Of a DNA stretch of 64,000 nt, positions 8,825 to 16,186 are shown piece by piece. The notes beneath the pieces were generated by a model. The model saw only the letters and a list, made by a program, of their open reading frames with translations. It was not told the DNA's origin and searched no databases. Origin of the DNA: CAVQBC01 sp963848415 (GTDB lineage Bacteria; Actinomycetota; Thermoleophilia; Solirubrobacterales; Solirubrobacteraceae); the NCBI GenBank assembly GCA_963848415.1, contig CAWKDN010000002.1, forward strand, positions 124,001 to 188,000. The letters are read 5' to 3'. How positions within the stretch are numbered: position 1 is the first letter of the stretch; each line of letters opens with the position of its first letter. The translations under genes were made by a program, and so were the position numbers.

Positions 8825-9864
8825 CACGCCCGCGCGGCGAGTGCCCGGCGCAGCTTGCCGAGCCCGCCGTAGCGCCCGACGAGCAGCGCCAGGCCCACCA
8901 GCGTGATCGGCACGACCAGCACGAATCGCACCATCAGCAGGTAGGCGACCGCCTGTGCGCCCGTGCCGCCGAGCGCGCGCACGCCGATCGCCACGGCCGC
9001 GTCCTGCGTGCCCGCGTAGCCGGGGCCGGAGGGGATGAGCGAGAAGACGCTCGCCAGCGCGACGAGGTAGGCGCCCTCCAGCGGGCCCATGCCGAAGCCG
9101 ACGGCCGCGCCGACCGACATCCACACCAGCGTCTCGAGCCCCCAGATCGCGCAGGTGATCAGCAGCATGAGCGCGCCGTGGCGGCCGCGCAGCTTCAGGG
9201 TCGCCGAGAGCATCGGCGCGACGAAGCGGTACAGGCGCTCGTTGCGGCGCACGAGCACGACGGCCGCGACGCCCGCCGCCACCGCGACGGCGGTCACGAG
9301 CACCACCAGCTCGACCTTGTCGCCGCCCAGCTCGCCCAGCACGCCGTAGCCCACGACGACGAAGAGCACGAGCAGCACGGCGATGTCCAGCAGCCGCTCG
9401 GCGAGCAGCGTGCCGACCACGGTGCGCATCGAGGTCGCCGCGCGCGGCGCCATCAGCACGACCCGGATCGCGTCGCCGGCGCGGGCGGGCAGCACGTTGT
9501 TGCCCAGGTAGCCGACCGCGGTCAGCGCCTGGCTGTCGATCCGCCGCGGGCGCGCGCCGTCGTGGACGAGCAGCCGCTGCCAGCGCTCGCCGCGCAGGAC
9601 GGTCGCGACCCCGTAGAGCGCGATCGCGCCCGCCAGCGCGGCCCACTGGCCCGGCGTGGAAGGGAAGCGGGGCGGCTCCTGGCGCAGCGCCCACCACACG
9701 ACGCCGGCGATCGCCACGGCCGAGACGGCCAGGCCGATCGCCGAGAGCGCTCCCAGCCGCCGGCGCCGGCCGCCCGCGGGCGCGGCGCCGAGCGGCGGGG
9801 CGGCCGGCGGGTCAGGCGCCGGCGTCTGAGTGCTGGTCGGTGTCTCCAAGGGGGGAGTCGTCAT
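8824..9864 (-). CDS. Flippase-like (LPG synthase TM / UPF0104) membrane protein
   Basis: A 346-residue protein with a proline-rich cytoplasmic leader and about eight membrane helices. It carries the family landmarks 'GYLGNNVLPARAGDAIRVVLM' (split here over residues about 118-138) and 'FSLIPSGPGYAGTQDAA' in the C-terminal half, as in the AglD/YbhN group linked to lipid-linked sugar transport or lysyl-phosphatidylglycerol handling. The start ATG 9864 has no clear ribosome site and lies inside the upstream 54-codon frame, suggesting coupled translation. It is coupled to the Agl23-like gene downstream. Confidence 0.8.
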   Translation of the reverse strand: MTTPPLETPTSTQTPAPDPPAAPPLGAAPAGGRRRRLGALSAIGLAVSAVAIAGVVWWALRQEPPRFPSTPGQWAALAGAIALYGVATVLRGERWQRLLVHDGARPRRIDSQALTAVGYLGNNVLPARAGDAIRVVLMAPRAATSMRTVVGTLLAERLLDIAVLLVLFVVVGYGVLGELGGDKVELVVLVTAVAVAAGVAAVVLVRRNERLYRFVAPMLSATLKLRGRHGALMLLITCAIWGLETLVWMSVGAAVGFGMGPLEGAYLVALASVFSLIPSGPGYAGTQDAAVAIGVRALGGTGAQAVAYLLMVRFVLVVPITLVGLALLVGRYGGLGKLRRALAARA

Positions 9865-9976
9865 CGTCGGGCTTGGGCGCGGCGGGAGGCGTGTCCTTCG
9901 AGCCGCCCGTGCCGCCCTCGGCCCCCGGCTCCTGCGGCTCGTCCTCGGGCTCCTCGTGCGTCGTCTCGTCGGTCAT
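9812..9976 (-). CDS. Small acidic protein, 54 residues
   Basis: A 54-codon frame beginning MTDETTHEEPEDEPQEPG and ending GDTDQHSDAGA, almost entirely acidic, proline and glycine, hence probably disordered. A good ribosome site (GAGAGGAG) sits six bases before the ATG, which is better than that of the overlapping flippase-like gene. The frame overlaps the first 53 bases of that gene in a different phase. It may be a real leader protein or a translational enhancer for its neighbour. I do not recognise it. Confidence 0.45.
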   Translation of the reverse strand: MTDETTHEEPEDEPQEPGAEGGTGGSKDTPPAAPKPDDDDSPLGDTDQHSDAGA

Positions 9977-10000
9977 GGTGCTCCTCTCGTGTTGGACAGC

Positions 10001-10222
10001 ATGATGGTGGATCCCCGGACGCCCGGGTTCGAACCTGTTACGCGCGCCGGGCGGTCCGCGATTGGACCGCGCGCCGGCGGCCCGTCGGGCCCGGGCGTGC
10101 TCGCCGTCGCGCTGCGGCGCCTGAGCCGGGCGCGCGCCGCCAACGGCAACGGTGGCCGCGAGCTGGCCGTCGCCCTCGGCGAGGTGGCCTCCGCGGCGGT
10201 GCGCTGGCGCGACCGGCTGTGA
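10001..10222 (+). CDS. Possible small hypothetical protein, 73 residues
   Basis: An open frame from ATG 10001 with strongly GC-biased third positions, especially over its last 40 codons (ending 'LAVALGEVASAAVRWRDRL'). There is no convincing ribosome site, and the start is only 24 bp from the divergent 54-codon frame, which leaves little room for two promoters. The protein resembles nothing I recognise. A shorter start such as GTG 10100 is possible. Treat as tentative. Confidence 0.3.
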   Translation: MMVDPRTPGFEPVTRAGRSAIGPRAGGPSGPGVLAVALRRLSRARAANGNGGRELAVALGEVASAAVRWRDRL

Positions 10223-10237
10223 GCCGGGCTCCAGCGG

Positions 10238-10777
10238 TCACTGCCGCGGCGCCACCGAGCGCTCCTCGGCGAAGCCGAGGCGCTCGTAGAGCCGCCGCGC
10301 CGGGTTGCCCTCGGTCACCGCGAGCCCGATCCGGTCACGGCCGGCTTCCACCGCGCCCGCCATCACCGCGCACAGCAGCGCCGTCCCGAGCCCGGCGAGC
10401 CGTGGGTCGGGGTCGCGGTAGACGTCGGCGACCCACGGGCCGCCGTCGTCGCCGACGGCCGGGGCGTCGGTGACCAGGGCGACGCCGACCACGGCCGCGT
10501 CGGCGCTGATGACCGCGAGCCGGCTGCAGTCCAGCAGCGGACCGGCCTCGCGGCCGTCGACGATCCGGCTGAGCACCGCGGCCTGGGCGCGGCTCGGGGC
10601 GTGGTCGACGTGCCCCGGGCCGAACGCCCGCAGCCGCGCGGCCACGAGGTCCTCCGCCGGGCGCCCCGCGCGGACGATCACGACCCCGCGCGGCACACGG
10701 GCGGCCGCCCGCCGCCAGTCCTCCGGCACCGCGTCGGGCAGCGCGCGGCGCATCACGTAGCGCGTGCGGCGGGTCAA
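10238..10777 (-). CDS. GNAT-family N-acetyltransferase
   Basis: A 179-residue GNAT-fold protein. The acetyl-CoA-binding region is represented by 'VADVYRDPDPRLAGLGTALL' near residue 120 (a slightly degenerate R/Q-x-x-G-x-G/A loop) and the closing 'GNPARRLYERLGFAEE' is diagnostic. The frame can begin at TTG 10777; ATG 10753 (MRRALPDAVPE) is the likelier start. Substrate is not evident. It lies convergent to nothing and immediately downstream of the decayed GAF regulator on the same strand. Confidence 0.8.
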   Translation of the reverse strand: MTRRTRYVMRRALPDAVPEDWRRAAARVPRGVVIVRAGRPAEDLVAARLRAFGPGHVDHAPSRAQAAVLSRIVDGREAGPLLDCSRLAVISADAAVVGVALVTDAPAVGDDGGPWVADVYRDPDPRLAGLGTALLCAVMAGAVEAGRDRIGLAVTEGNPARRLYERLGFAEERSVAPRQ

Positions 10778-10798
10778 GGGCGCCAGCGTACCGGTGCG

Positions 10799-11298
10799 CT
10801 ACGCGCGCGCGGCCGCGTCCGTCGCCGCCCGCACCCGCCCGGCGAGCGCCTCGCGGGCGCGGACGATCCCCGGCGCGCGCGAGGCCGGCAGCAGCGGCCC
10901 CGCGTAGAGCCGCAGCGCCCGGCGCAGGCGTCCCTCGTCGAGCATCGCCCCGACGAGCAGGACGTCGGCCTGCAGCTCGTCGGCGTCGGCGATGACCACG
11001 ATGTGGCGGGCGTCGAAGGCGTAGTCGCAGAGCAGCTGCTCGACCAGCGCCACGTAGCGCGACAGCGGGTGCGCGCGCCAGCGCTCGGCGATGTCGTCGC
11101 GGTCGCCGGCCACCGGGACGACGTGACGCTCGGGGTCGACGCCCGCCTGGCGGCAGCGGGCCCACGAGGTGTTGATGACCTGGCGCACGATGGCGGGCGG
11201 GTCCGCGCCGGCCCGCGCGCCGTCGTAGGCGCGACGTAGTGGCGCGCCCACGCCATCGGGTCCGCTCCGAGATCGATCCCGACCCAGGGATTGCGCAC
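10799..11298 (-). pseudogene. Remnant of GAF-domain AcoR-type transcriptional regulator
   Basis: Three pieces of one family are visible. A start at GTG 11298 gives 'RNPWVGIDLGADPMAWAR', then one base appears to be missing near 11235, and the reading continues in another phase as 'LRRAYDGARAGADPPAI' and 'INTSWARCRQAGVDP', the N-terminal signature of AcoR/GAF regulators. The GAF domain breaks off after 'HIVVIADAD' and jumps directly to 'LRRALRLYAGPLLPASRAP', which normally lies at the far C-terminal end. Members are around 400 residues; about 165 remain. So there is a frameshift plus an internal deletion. Such regulators usually flank alcohol or aldehyde dehydrogenase genes, as here (divergent mdo). 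Confidence 0.65.
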
Positions 11299-11393
11299 GT
11301 TCGCTCGCGTTTCCTCTCGTCAGGCGGCCACCGCAGGCCCGCGGGCGGCTCGGAGCCGGAGGGTACAGGTCTGTCTGTCACCACGATGTCGCC

Positions 11394-11415
11394 TGCAACC
11401 CCCGTGCAACCCCCG
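11394..11415. repeat. Perfect tandem 11-bp repeat in the mdo promoter region
   Basis: TGCAACCCCCG occurs twice head to tail (11394-11404 and 11405-11415), and the core TGCAA recurs at 11435 within GTGC-AAAC-GCAC. One-helical-turn spacing suggests binding sites on one face of the DNA for an activator of mdo. Confidence 0.5.
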
Positions 11416-11423
11416 GCCGGCGC

Positions 11424-11451
11424 TTGCGCTCGTGTGCAAACGCACTACGTT
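11424..11451 (+). promoter_or_regulatory. Candidate promoter of mdo
   Basis: TTGCGC at 11424 and TACGTT at 11446 are separated by 16 bp and fit the actinobacterial sigma-70 pattern (TTGnnn / TAnnnT). They lie about 80 bp before the mdo start, just after the tandem repeats. Only a pattern match. Confidence 0.35.
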
Positions 11452-11528
11452 CCAGTGCGAGGGTCGGATTCGGCGCGGGCGCGCCGCAGGGCCGGACGCG
11501 TCCGCGGCTCACGAGAAGGAGGAGCCCG

Positions 11529-12894
11529 GTGGACGTCACCAAGGTGCTGGAGTTTCCCGTCAAGGAGTTCTTCAAGCAGCCGCGCGGCCTGATCGGTCCC
11601 GGCGCGTGGGAGATGGCCGGCCCGGAGGCCGCGGCCATGGGCCTGCGCCACGTGCTGATCGTGACCACCGGCCTGCGCGGGACGGGCATCGTCGACGAGG
11701 TCAAGGGCAACTTCGAGGCCGCCGGGGTCGCCGTCACCGTCTACGCCGACGTCGAGACGAACCCCAAGGACTACAACGTCATGGACTCCTACAAGGCGTT
11801 CGCGGAGGGCGAGTGCGACGGCTTCGTCTCGCTCGGCGGGGGCTCCGCGCACGACTGCGCCAAGGGCGCGCGCATCGTCGCCGCCCACGACGGGCGCAAC
11901 ACGAACGAGTTCCAGGGCGAGGCGAAGTCCGAGAAGCTCGAGAACCCGCCGCAGATCGCGATCAACACGACGGTCGGCACGGGCTCTGAGACGACCCCGT
12001 TCTACGTCATCACCGACACGACGTCGCCGAACGCGCCCCACAAGTGGGTCGGCGTCGACCGCGCGTGCACCACGACGCTCGCGATCAACGATCCGGTGCT
12101 GATGATGACCCAGCCGCCGGAGTACGTCGCCTACACCGGCTTCGACACGATGGCCCACGCGTCGGAGTGCTACGCGGGCCGCGTGCAGAACCTGTCGTGC
12201 ACGCCGCTGGCGATCGAGGCCATCCGGCTGACGTCGGAGAACCTGCGCGAGGCCTACGCGAACCCCAAGAACTACACGGCGATGATGAACATGACCTGGG
12301 CGCAGTACACAGCTGCCCAGGCGTTCTCCTCCGGCTTCCTGGGCATCCTGCACTCGCTCTCGCACGCCGTCTGCGCCTACTACGACATCCACCACGGGCT
12401 CAATAACGGCATCGGCATCTCGCGCGTGTGGACCTACAACCAGCCGGCGGCGGTCCACCGCTACGCCGACATCGCCCGCGCGATGGGTGAGGACACGACC
12501 GGCCTGTCGCCGATCGAGGCGTCCGACCGCGCGATCGAGGCCGTCATCCGGCTGGCGGACGACGTCGGGATCCCCGAGAACTTCGCCGCGGTCGACCGCT
12601 ATCCGAAGGACCGGCTGGGGCAGGGCTGGTACAAGGACCGCCCGGTCAAGCTCAACTCCGACGAGGACGAGCTGACCAAGATGGCCGAGCACATGATGGC
12701 CGACATGTGCACGCCCGGGAACCCGCGCGAGCTGACCGTCGACTCGGCGCGCGAGATCCTGCGCGACTGCATGTTCGACGCCAACGCGCTGCACGCGGGC
12801 GCGGCGTCGCGCGCGCTGCACGGCGGCAACGGCGCCATCCCGCGCGATCGAGGCCGAGGCGGACCGCTCGAGCGAGGTGTCGGCCGGCGGATGA
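11529..12894 (+). CDS. mdo: NDMA-dependent methanol/alcohol dehydrogenase (iron-type ADH fold)
   Basis: Oxidizes primary alcohols with a tightly bound NAD(H) cofactor, decameric in characterized relatives. Start GTG 11529 follows AGAAGGAGG. Family motifs are intact: nucleotide loop 'SLGGGSAHDCAKGARI' (about residue 98), 'INTTVGTGSETTPF', metal ligands in 'DTMAHASECYAGR' and 'HSLSHAVCAYYDIHHGLNNG', and the C-terminal 'CTPGNPRELT'. The last 15 or so codons seem shifted: in the deduced frame mdo runs straight into the next gene, but the +1 phase from 12844 reads 'AIEAEADRSSEVSAGG' and stops at TGA 12892-12894, overlapping the moxR ATG. I take that stop as the ancestral end. Confidence 0.88.
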
Positions 12895-13895
12895 CCGCCT
12901 TCGCCGACATCGAGGCCCTGCGTCGCGGCCTCGCCGAGCAGGACTACGTGTGCGATCGCCGGGTGGCCACGGTCGCGTTCCTGGCCACCCGGCTCGAGAA
13001 GCCCGTGCTCGCCGAGGGACCGGCCGGTGTCGGCAAGACCGAGCTGGCCAAGGTGCTGGCGGCCGCCCTCGGGCGGCCGCTGATCCGCCTGCAGTGCTAC
13101 GAGGGCCTCGACGAGGCGCGCGCGCTGTACGAGTGGGAGTACTCCAAGCAGCTGCTCTACACCCAGGTGCTGCGCGACAAGATCGGCCGCCTGCTCGAGC
13201 CCGCGCAGGACCTGCGCGAGGCGGCCGAGCTGATGCGCGACCAGGAGGACGTCTTCTTCTCCGAGCGCTTCCTGGTCGCGCGGCCGATCCTGCAGGCGCT
13301 GCAGGCGCCCGAGCCCGTCGTGCTGCTGATCGACGAGATCGACCGCGCCGACGAGGAGTTCGAGGCCTTCCTGCTCGAGTTCCTCTCGGACTTCCAGGTG
13401 ACGATCCCCGAGCTGGGGACGCTGCGGGCGGATGCGCGGCCGGTCGTCGTGCTGACCTCCAATCGCACGCGCGAGCTCTCCGAGGCGCTCAAGCGCCGCT
13501 GCCTGCACCTCCAGCTCGACTACCCGAGCTCCGAGGTCGAGCTCGAGATCGTGCGCACCAAGGCGCCCGGGATCTCCGACGCGCTCGCCCAGGAGCTGGT
13601 CAGCACCGTGCAGGGCCTGCGCGAGCTCGACCTGCGCAAGGCGCCGAGCATCGGCGAGACGCTCGACTGGGCGCAGTCGCTCGTCGTGCTCAACGCCCCA
13701 CACCTGACCAAGGAGCTGATCGAGGAGACCATCAGCGTGATCGTCAAGTACGAGCGCGACGCCGACGCGGTGCTCGCGCACATCGGCGCGCGTGCGGCGC
13801 CCGGGCCGGCGCGGCGCGGCATCGGCGGCCACGAGCACGGCCACGAGCACCCGCACACCCACGAGTCCCACCACGAGCGGGTCCAGAAGCTTTAG
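12891..13895 (+). CDS. MoxR/CoxD-type AAA+ ATPase with His-rich tail (first copy)
   Basis: A 334-residue AAA+ ATPase. Walker A is GPAGVGKT at residues 43-50, Walker B 'VVLLIDEIDRAD' near 143-154, sensor 1 'VVVLTSNRTREL'. MoxR proteins work with VWA proteins as chaperones that insert metal centres; CoxD does so for the Mo/Cu site of CO dehydrogenase. A distinctive C-terminal tail, HEHGHEHPHTHESHHE, could bind metal. The start ATG overlaps the presumed mdo stop (ATGA). As the sequence stands, the gene is in the same phase as mdo with no stop between them. Confidence 0.88.
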   Translation: MTAFADIEALRRGLAEQDYVCDRRVATVAFLATRLEKPVLAEGPAGVGKTELAKVLAAALGRPLIRLQCYEGLDEARALYEWEYSKQLLYTQVLRDKIGRLLEPAQDLREAAELMRDQEDVFFSERFLVARPILQALQAPEPVVLLIDEIDRADEEFEAFLLEFLSDFQVTIPELGTLRADARPVVVLTSNRTRELSEALKRRCLHLQLDYPSSEVELEIVRTKAPGISDALAQELVSTVQGLRELDLRKAPSIGETLDWAQSLVVLNAPHLTKELIEETISVIVKYERDADAVLAHIGARAAPGPARRGIGGHEHGHEHPHTHESHHERVQKL

Positions 13896-14058
13896 ATGAC
13901 CGACTGGACGACCCCACGACCGTCTGGCGGCGCCCGCGGCGCTGGACGGCCCCCGCCCAGAGCGCCCGTGGCACCACCACTGTGCGCTCGGGCGGGAACC
14001 GCCCAGCATCCACGGGCCATCCACCAGCCGGCCACGCGGCCGCCCAGTCGGTCATCTA
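13893..14058. repeat. 166-bp imperfect palindrome between moxR and VWA genes
   Basis: A perfect 15-bp inverted repeat (13893-13907, 14044-14058) bounds the element, and imperfect complementarity continues inward to a central hairpin GTGG-CACCA-CCAC (13968-13980) flanked by GAGCGC/GCGCTC. Many mismatches are of the type that become G-U pairs in a minus-strand transcript. The left arm contains the moxR stop codon; the right arm ends 3 bp before the VWA start. A sub-hairpin GGGCGG-GAA-CCGCCC lies at 13990-14004. No convincing protein on either strand. Confidence 0.7.
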
Positions 14059-14061
14059 GGC

Positions 14062-15585
14062 ATGGACACGGTCGTCAACGACTTCGTCGCGCACCTGCGC
14101 CGCCACGAGGTGCGCATCTCCCCGGCGGAGACGCTCGACGCGCTGCACGGGCTGCTCGCCGTCGGCCTCGGCGACCGCGAGGTGGTGCGCGACACGCTGC
14201 GCGCGAGCCTCGTGAAGTCCGGCGATGACGTGGAGACCTTCGAGCGGCTGTTCGAGCTCTACTTCGGCCTGCGCGACGTCGTCAAGCCCGAGCCCAAGCC
14301 GCTGGCCATGCACGGCCACGACCACGGCGGCCCGCCGACGAAGCTCAAGCTCGGCGAGGACCTCGAGAACGAGGCCCGCGGCGAGCGGACCGACGCCGGC
14401 TCGGACGAGAACACCGACCTGCGCCGCTTCATGCAAGAGGACAAGCTCGCGGCCGCACCCGACCTGCACGGCCACGAGGAGTCGCTGCGGCTCTCGCTGT
14501 TCGCCCAGGAGCTCGTGCTCAACCGCCGCCAGGGCTCGCTCGAGCCGCTGCTGGAGAAGATCAGCGGCCGCATCCGCCTGCGCCGCGCGCGCAACATCTT
14601 CCAGCCCGGCAGCCTGGTCAGCGGCGCCGACGCGCAGGAGATCGCGCTGGACGTCTCGGCGGCCGAGCTCGGCGCCTTCATGGACCACCTGCACGAGCTC
14701 GAGGTCGACGACGACGTCCGGGCGGCGCTGGAGGACAACGCCGAGGCGATCATCGAGGGCCTGCCCGAGCTGCTGGAGGCGATGCTCGCCCGCGAGCGCG
14801 CCGCTCGCTCGCTGCCCGACGAGCGTGTCCTGCGCGAGCAGTCGCTGCGCAAGCTCGTCTCCTACACCGGCGCCGAGCAGCGCGAGCTCGAGGCGGCCAT
14901 CCGGCGCATGGCCCGCCACATCCACGGCGCCCACAGCCGGCGCATGCGCGTCGACCGCACCGGCCGCATCTCCCTGCGCCATACCATGCGCGGCAACCTG
15001 CGCCACGACGGCGTGCCCTTCGAGCCGGTGCTGCACCGCCGCCGCGAGGGCAAGCCGCGGCTCGTGCTGCTCTGCGACGTCTCGCTCTCCACCCGCAACC
15101 TCGCCCGCTTCTGGCTGCACCTCGTGGCCAACCTGCAGGGGCTGTTCTCCAAGGTGCGCACGTTCGTCTACGTCGCCGACGTGGCCGAGGTCACCCAGAC
15201 CTTCGCCGACAAGCCGCTGGGCGAGGCCGTGGACGCGATCTTCTCCGGCGGGCTGATCGACGCCGACGTCAACAGCGACTTCGGCCGGGCGGCCGGCCAG
15301 TTCGCCGAGGCCTACGCCGACACCGTCAACCGGCGCACCACCGTGGTGATCCTGGGCGACGGGCGCAACAACGGGCGCGACCCGAACCCGGTGGCGCTGC
15401 AGGAGATCGCCGGCCGCGCGCGCTCGACGATCTGGATCACTCCCGAGCCGCGCTGGAGCTGGTCGCTGGGTGCCAGCGACATGCCCCTCTACGCCCGGCT
15501 CGTCGACCGCGTCGAGCTCGTCCGCACGGCCGGCCAGCTCGCGCGCGTCGCCGAATCGCTCGTCGAGGAAGGCGCGCGTGTCTAG
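14062..15585 (+). CDS. VWA-domain protein, CoxE-like (first copy)
   Basis: A 507-residue cytosolic protein. The N-terminal half is helical and charged; the C-terminal von Willebrand A domain begins about residue 330 with 'LVLLCDVSLSTRN' (MIDAS D-x-S-x-S retained), and continues to 'VVILGDGRNNGRDPN' and 'ITPEPRWSWSLG'. CoxE-like proteins partner MoxR ATPases in metal-centre maturation. A short His/Gly stretch (AMHGHDHGG) near residue 84 echoes the His tail of the preceding ATPase. The ribosome site is weak and abuts the palindrome, so its translation may be structure-dependent. Confidence 0.85.
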   Translation: MDTVVNDFVAHLRRHEVRISPAETLDALHGLLAVGLGDREVVRDTLRASLVKSGDDVETFERLFELYFGLRDVVKPEPKPLAMHGHDHGGPPTKLKLGEDLENEARGERTDAGSDENTDLRRFMQEDKLAAAPDLHGHEESLRLSLFAQELVLNRRQGSLEPLLEKISGRIRLRRARNIFQPGSLVSGADAQEIALDVSAAELGAFMDHLHELEVDDDVRAALEDNAEAIIEGLPELLEAMLARERAARSLPDERVLREQSLRKLVSYTGAEQRELEAAIRRMARHIHGAHSRRMRVDRTGRISLRHTMRGNLRHDGVPFEPVLHRRREGKPRLVLLCDVSLSTRNLARFWLHLVANLQGLFSKVRTFVYVADVAEVTQTFADKPLGEAVDAIFSGGLIDADVNSDFGRAAGQFAEAYADTVNRRTTVVILGDGRNNGRDPNPVALQEIAGRARSTIWITPEPRWSWSLGASDMPLYARLVDRVELVRTAGQLARVAESLVEEGARV

Positions 15586-15602
15586 GTGGCGTGGAAGCGG
15601 CC

Positions 15603-15629
15603 TTGAGCGCCGCGCCGCCCCGGTAAGGT
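15603..15629 (+). promoter_or_regulatory. Candidate promoter before coxS
   Basis: TTGAGC at 15603 and TAAGGT at 15624 (15-bp spacer) precede coxS by about 45 bp. The spacer is short, so this is a weak pattern match. Confidence 0.25.
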
Positions 15630-15673
15630 CCCACTCCGCGAACCGTTTCCGAATGGGAGGAGACGAACCCCAC

Positions 15674-16186
15674 ATGCCAGACCCCGTCCGCGTCACCGTG
15701 GTCGTCAACGGCGACCAGCGCTCGACCCACGTCGAGCCGCGGTTGCTGCTGGTCCATTACCTCCGTGAGACGCTCGGCCTCACGGGCACGCACGTCGGCT
15801 GCGACACGTCCAGCTGCGGAGCCTGCACGGTCAACCTGAACGGCGAGGCGGTCAAGAGCTGCACCGTGCTCGCGGTCCAGGCTGACGGCGCCGAGGTGAC
15901 TACGATCGAGGGGATGGGTCGCGAGGACGACCTGCATCCGCTCCAGACGGCGTTCTGGGAGAACCACGGCCTGCAGTGCGGCTACTGCACGCCCGGGATG
16001 ATCATGGCCTCCGCCGACCTGCTCGCCCACTCGCCGGACCCCTCGGAGGAGGAGATCCGCGAGGCGCTGGCCGGCAACCTCTGCCGCTGCACCGGCTATC
16101 AGAACATCGTCAAGGCCGTACAGGCCGCCGCGGGCCCGATGCGCGAAGCGCAAGGCCAGTCCGCCCGTCAGGAGGTCACGACATGA
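15674..16186 (+). CDS. coxS: Form II CO dehydrogenase-like small subunit, 2x[2Fe-2S]
   Basis: A 170-residue iron-sulfur subunit that relays electrons from the Mo site to FAD. The plant-type cluster ligands are in 'GCDTSSCGACTV' plus a following Cys, and the second cluster has 'CGYCTPGM' and 'CRCTGYQNIV'. Start ATG 15674 is preceded by GGGAGGAG about a dozen bases upstream; ATG 15653 is also in frame but would use that site as coding sequence. The stop overlaps the coxL start (ATGA). Xanthine-dehydrogenase-type small subunits look similar; the coxL partner decides the name. Confidence 0.9.
   Translation: MPDPVRVTVVVNGDQRSTHVEPRLLLVHYLRETLGLTGTHVGCDTSSCGACTVNLNGEAVKSCTVLAVQADGAEVTTIEGMGREDDLHPLQTAFWENHGLQCGYCTPGMIMASADLLAHSPDPSEEEIREALAGNLCRCTGYQNIVKAVQAAAGPMREAQGQSARQEVTT

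Noticed and set aside
10013..10050. tRNA-like T-arm sequence (GGTTCGAACC)
   Set aside because: It is only a short palindrome; no acceptor, D or anticodon stems can be formed around it, and no CCA-like end follows.
11529..13895. A genuine mdo-MoxR fusion protein
   Set aside because: Favoured explanation is a one-base shift, because another phase gives a clean tail with an ATGA overlap; kept as a finding since it cannot be excluded.
11445..14024. 859-codon minus-strand open frame opposite mdo/moxR
   Set aside because: Antisense to well-supported genes, no recognizable domain, no ribosome site.
13896..14228. 110-codon plus frame starting MTDW, and a minus-strand frame also starting MTDW
   Set aside because: The shared start is just the two arms of the palindrome; the rest is low complexity or overlaps the VWA gene out of phase.
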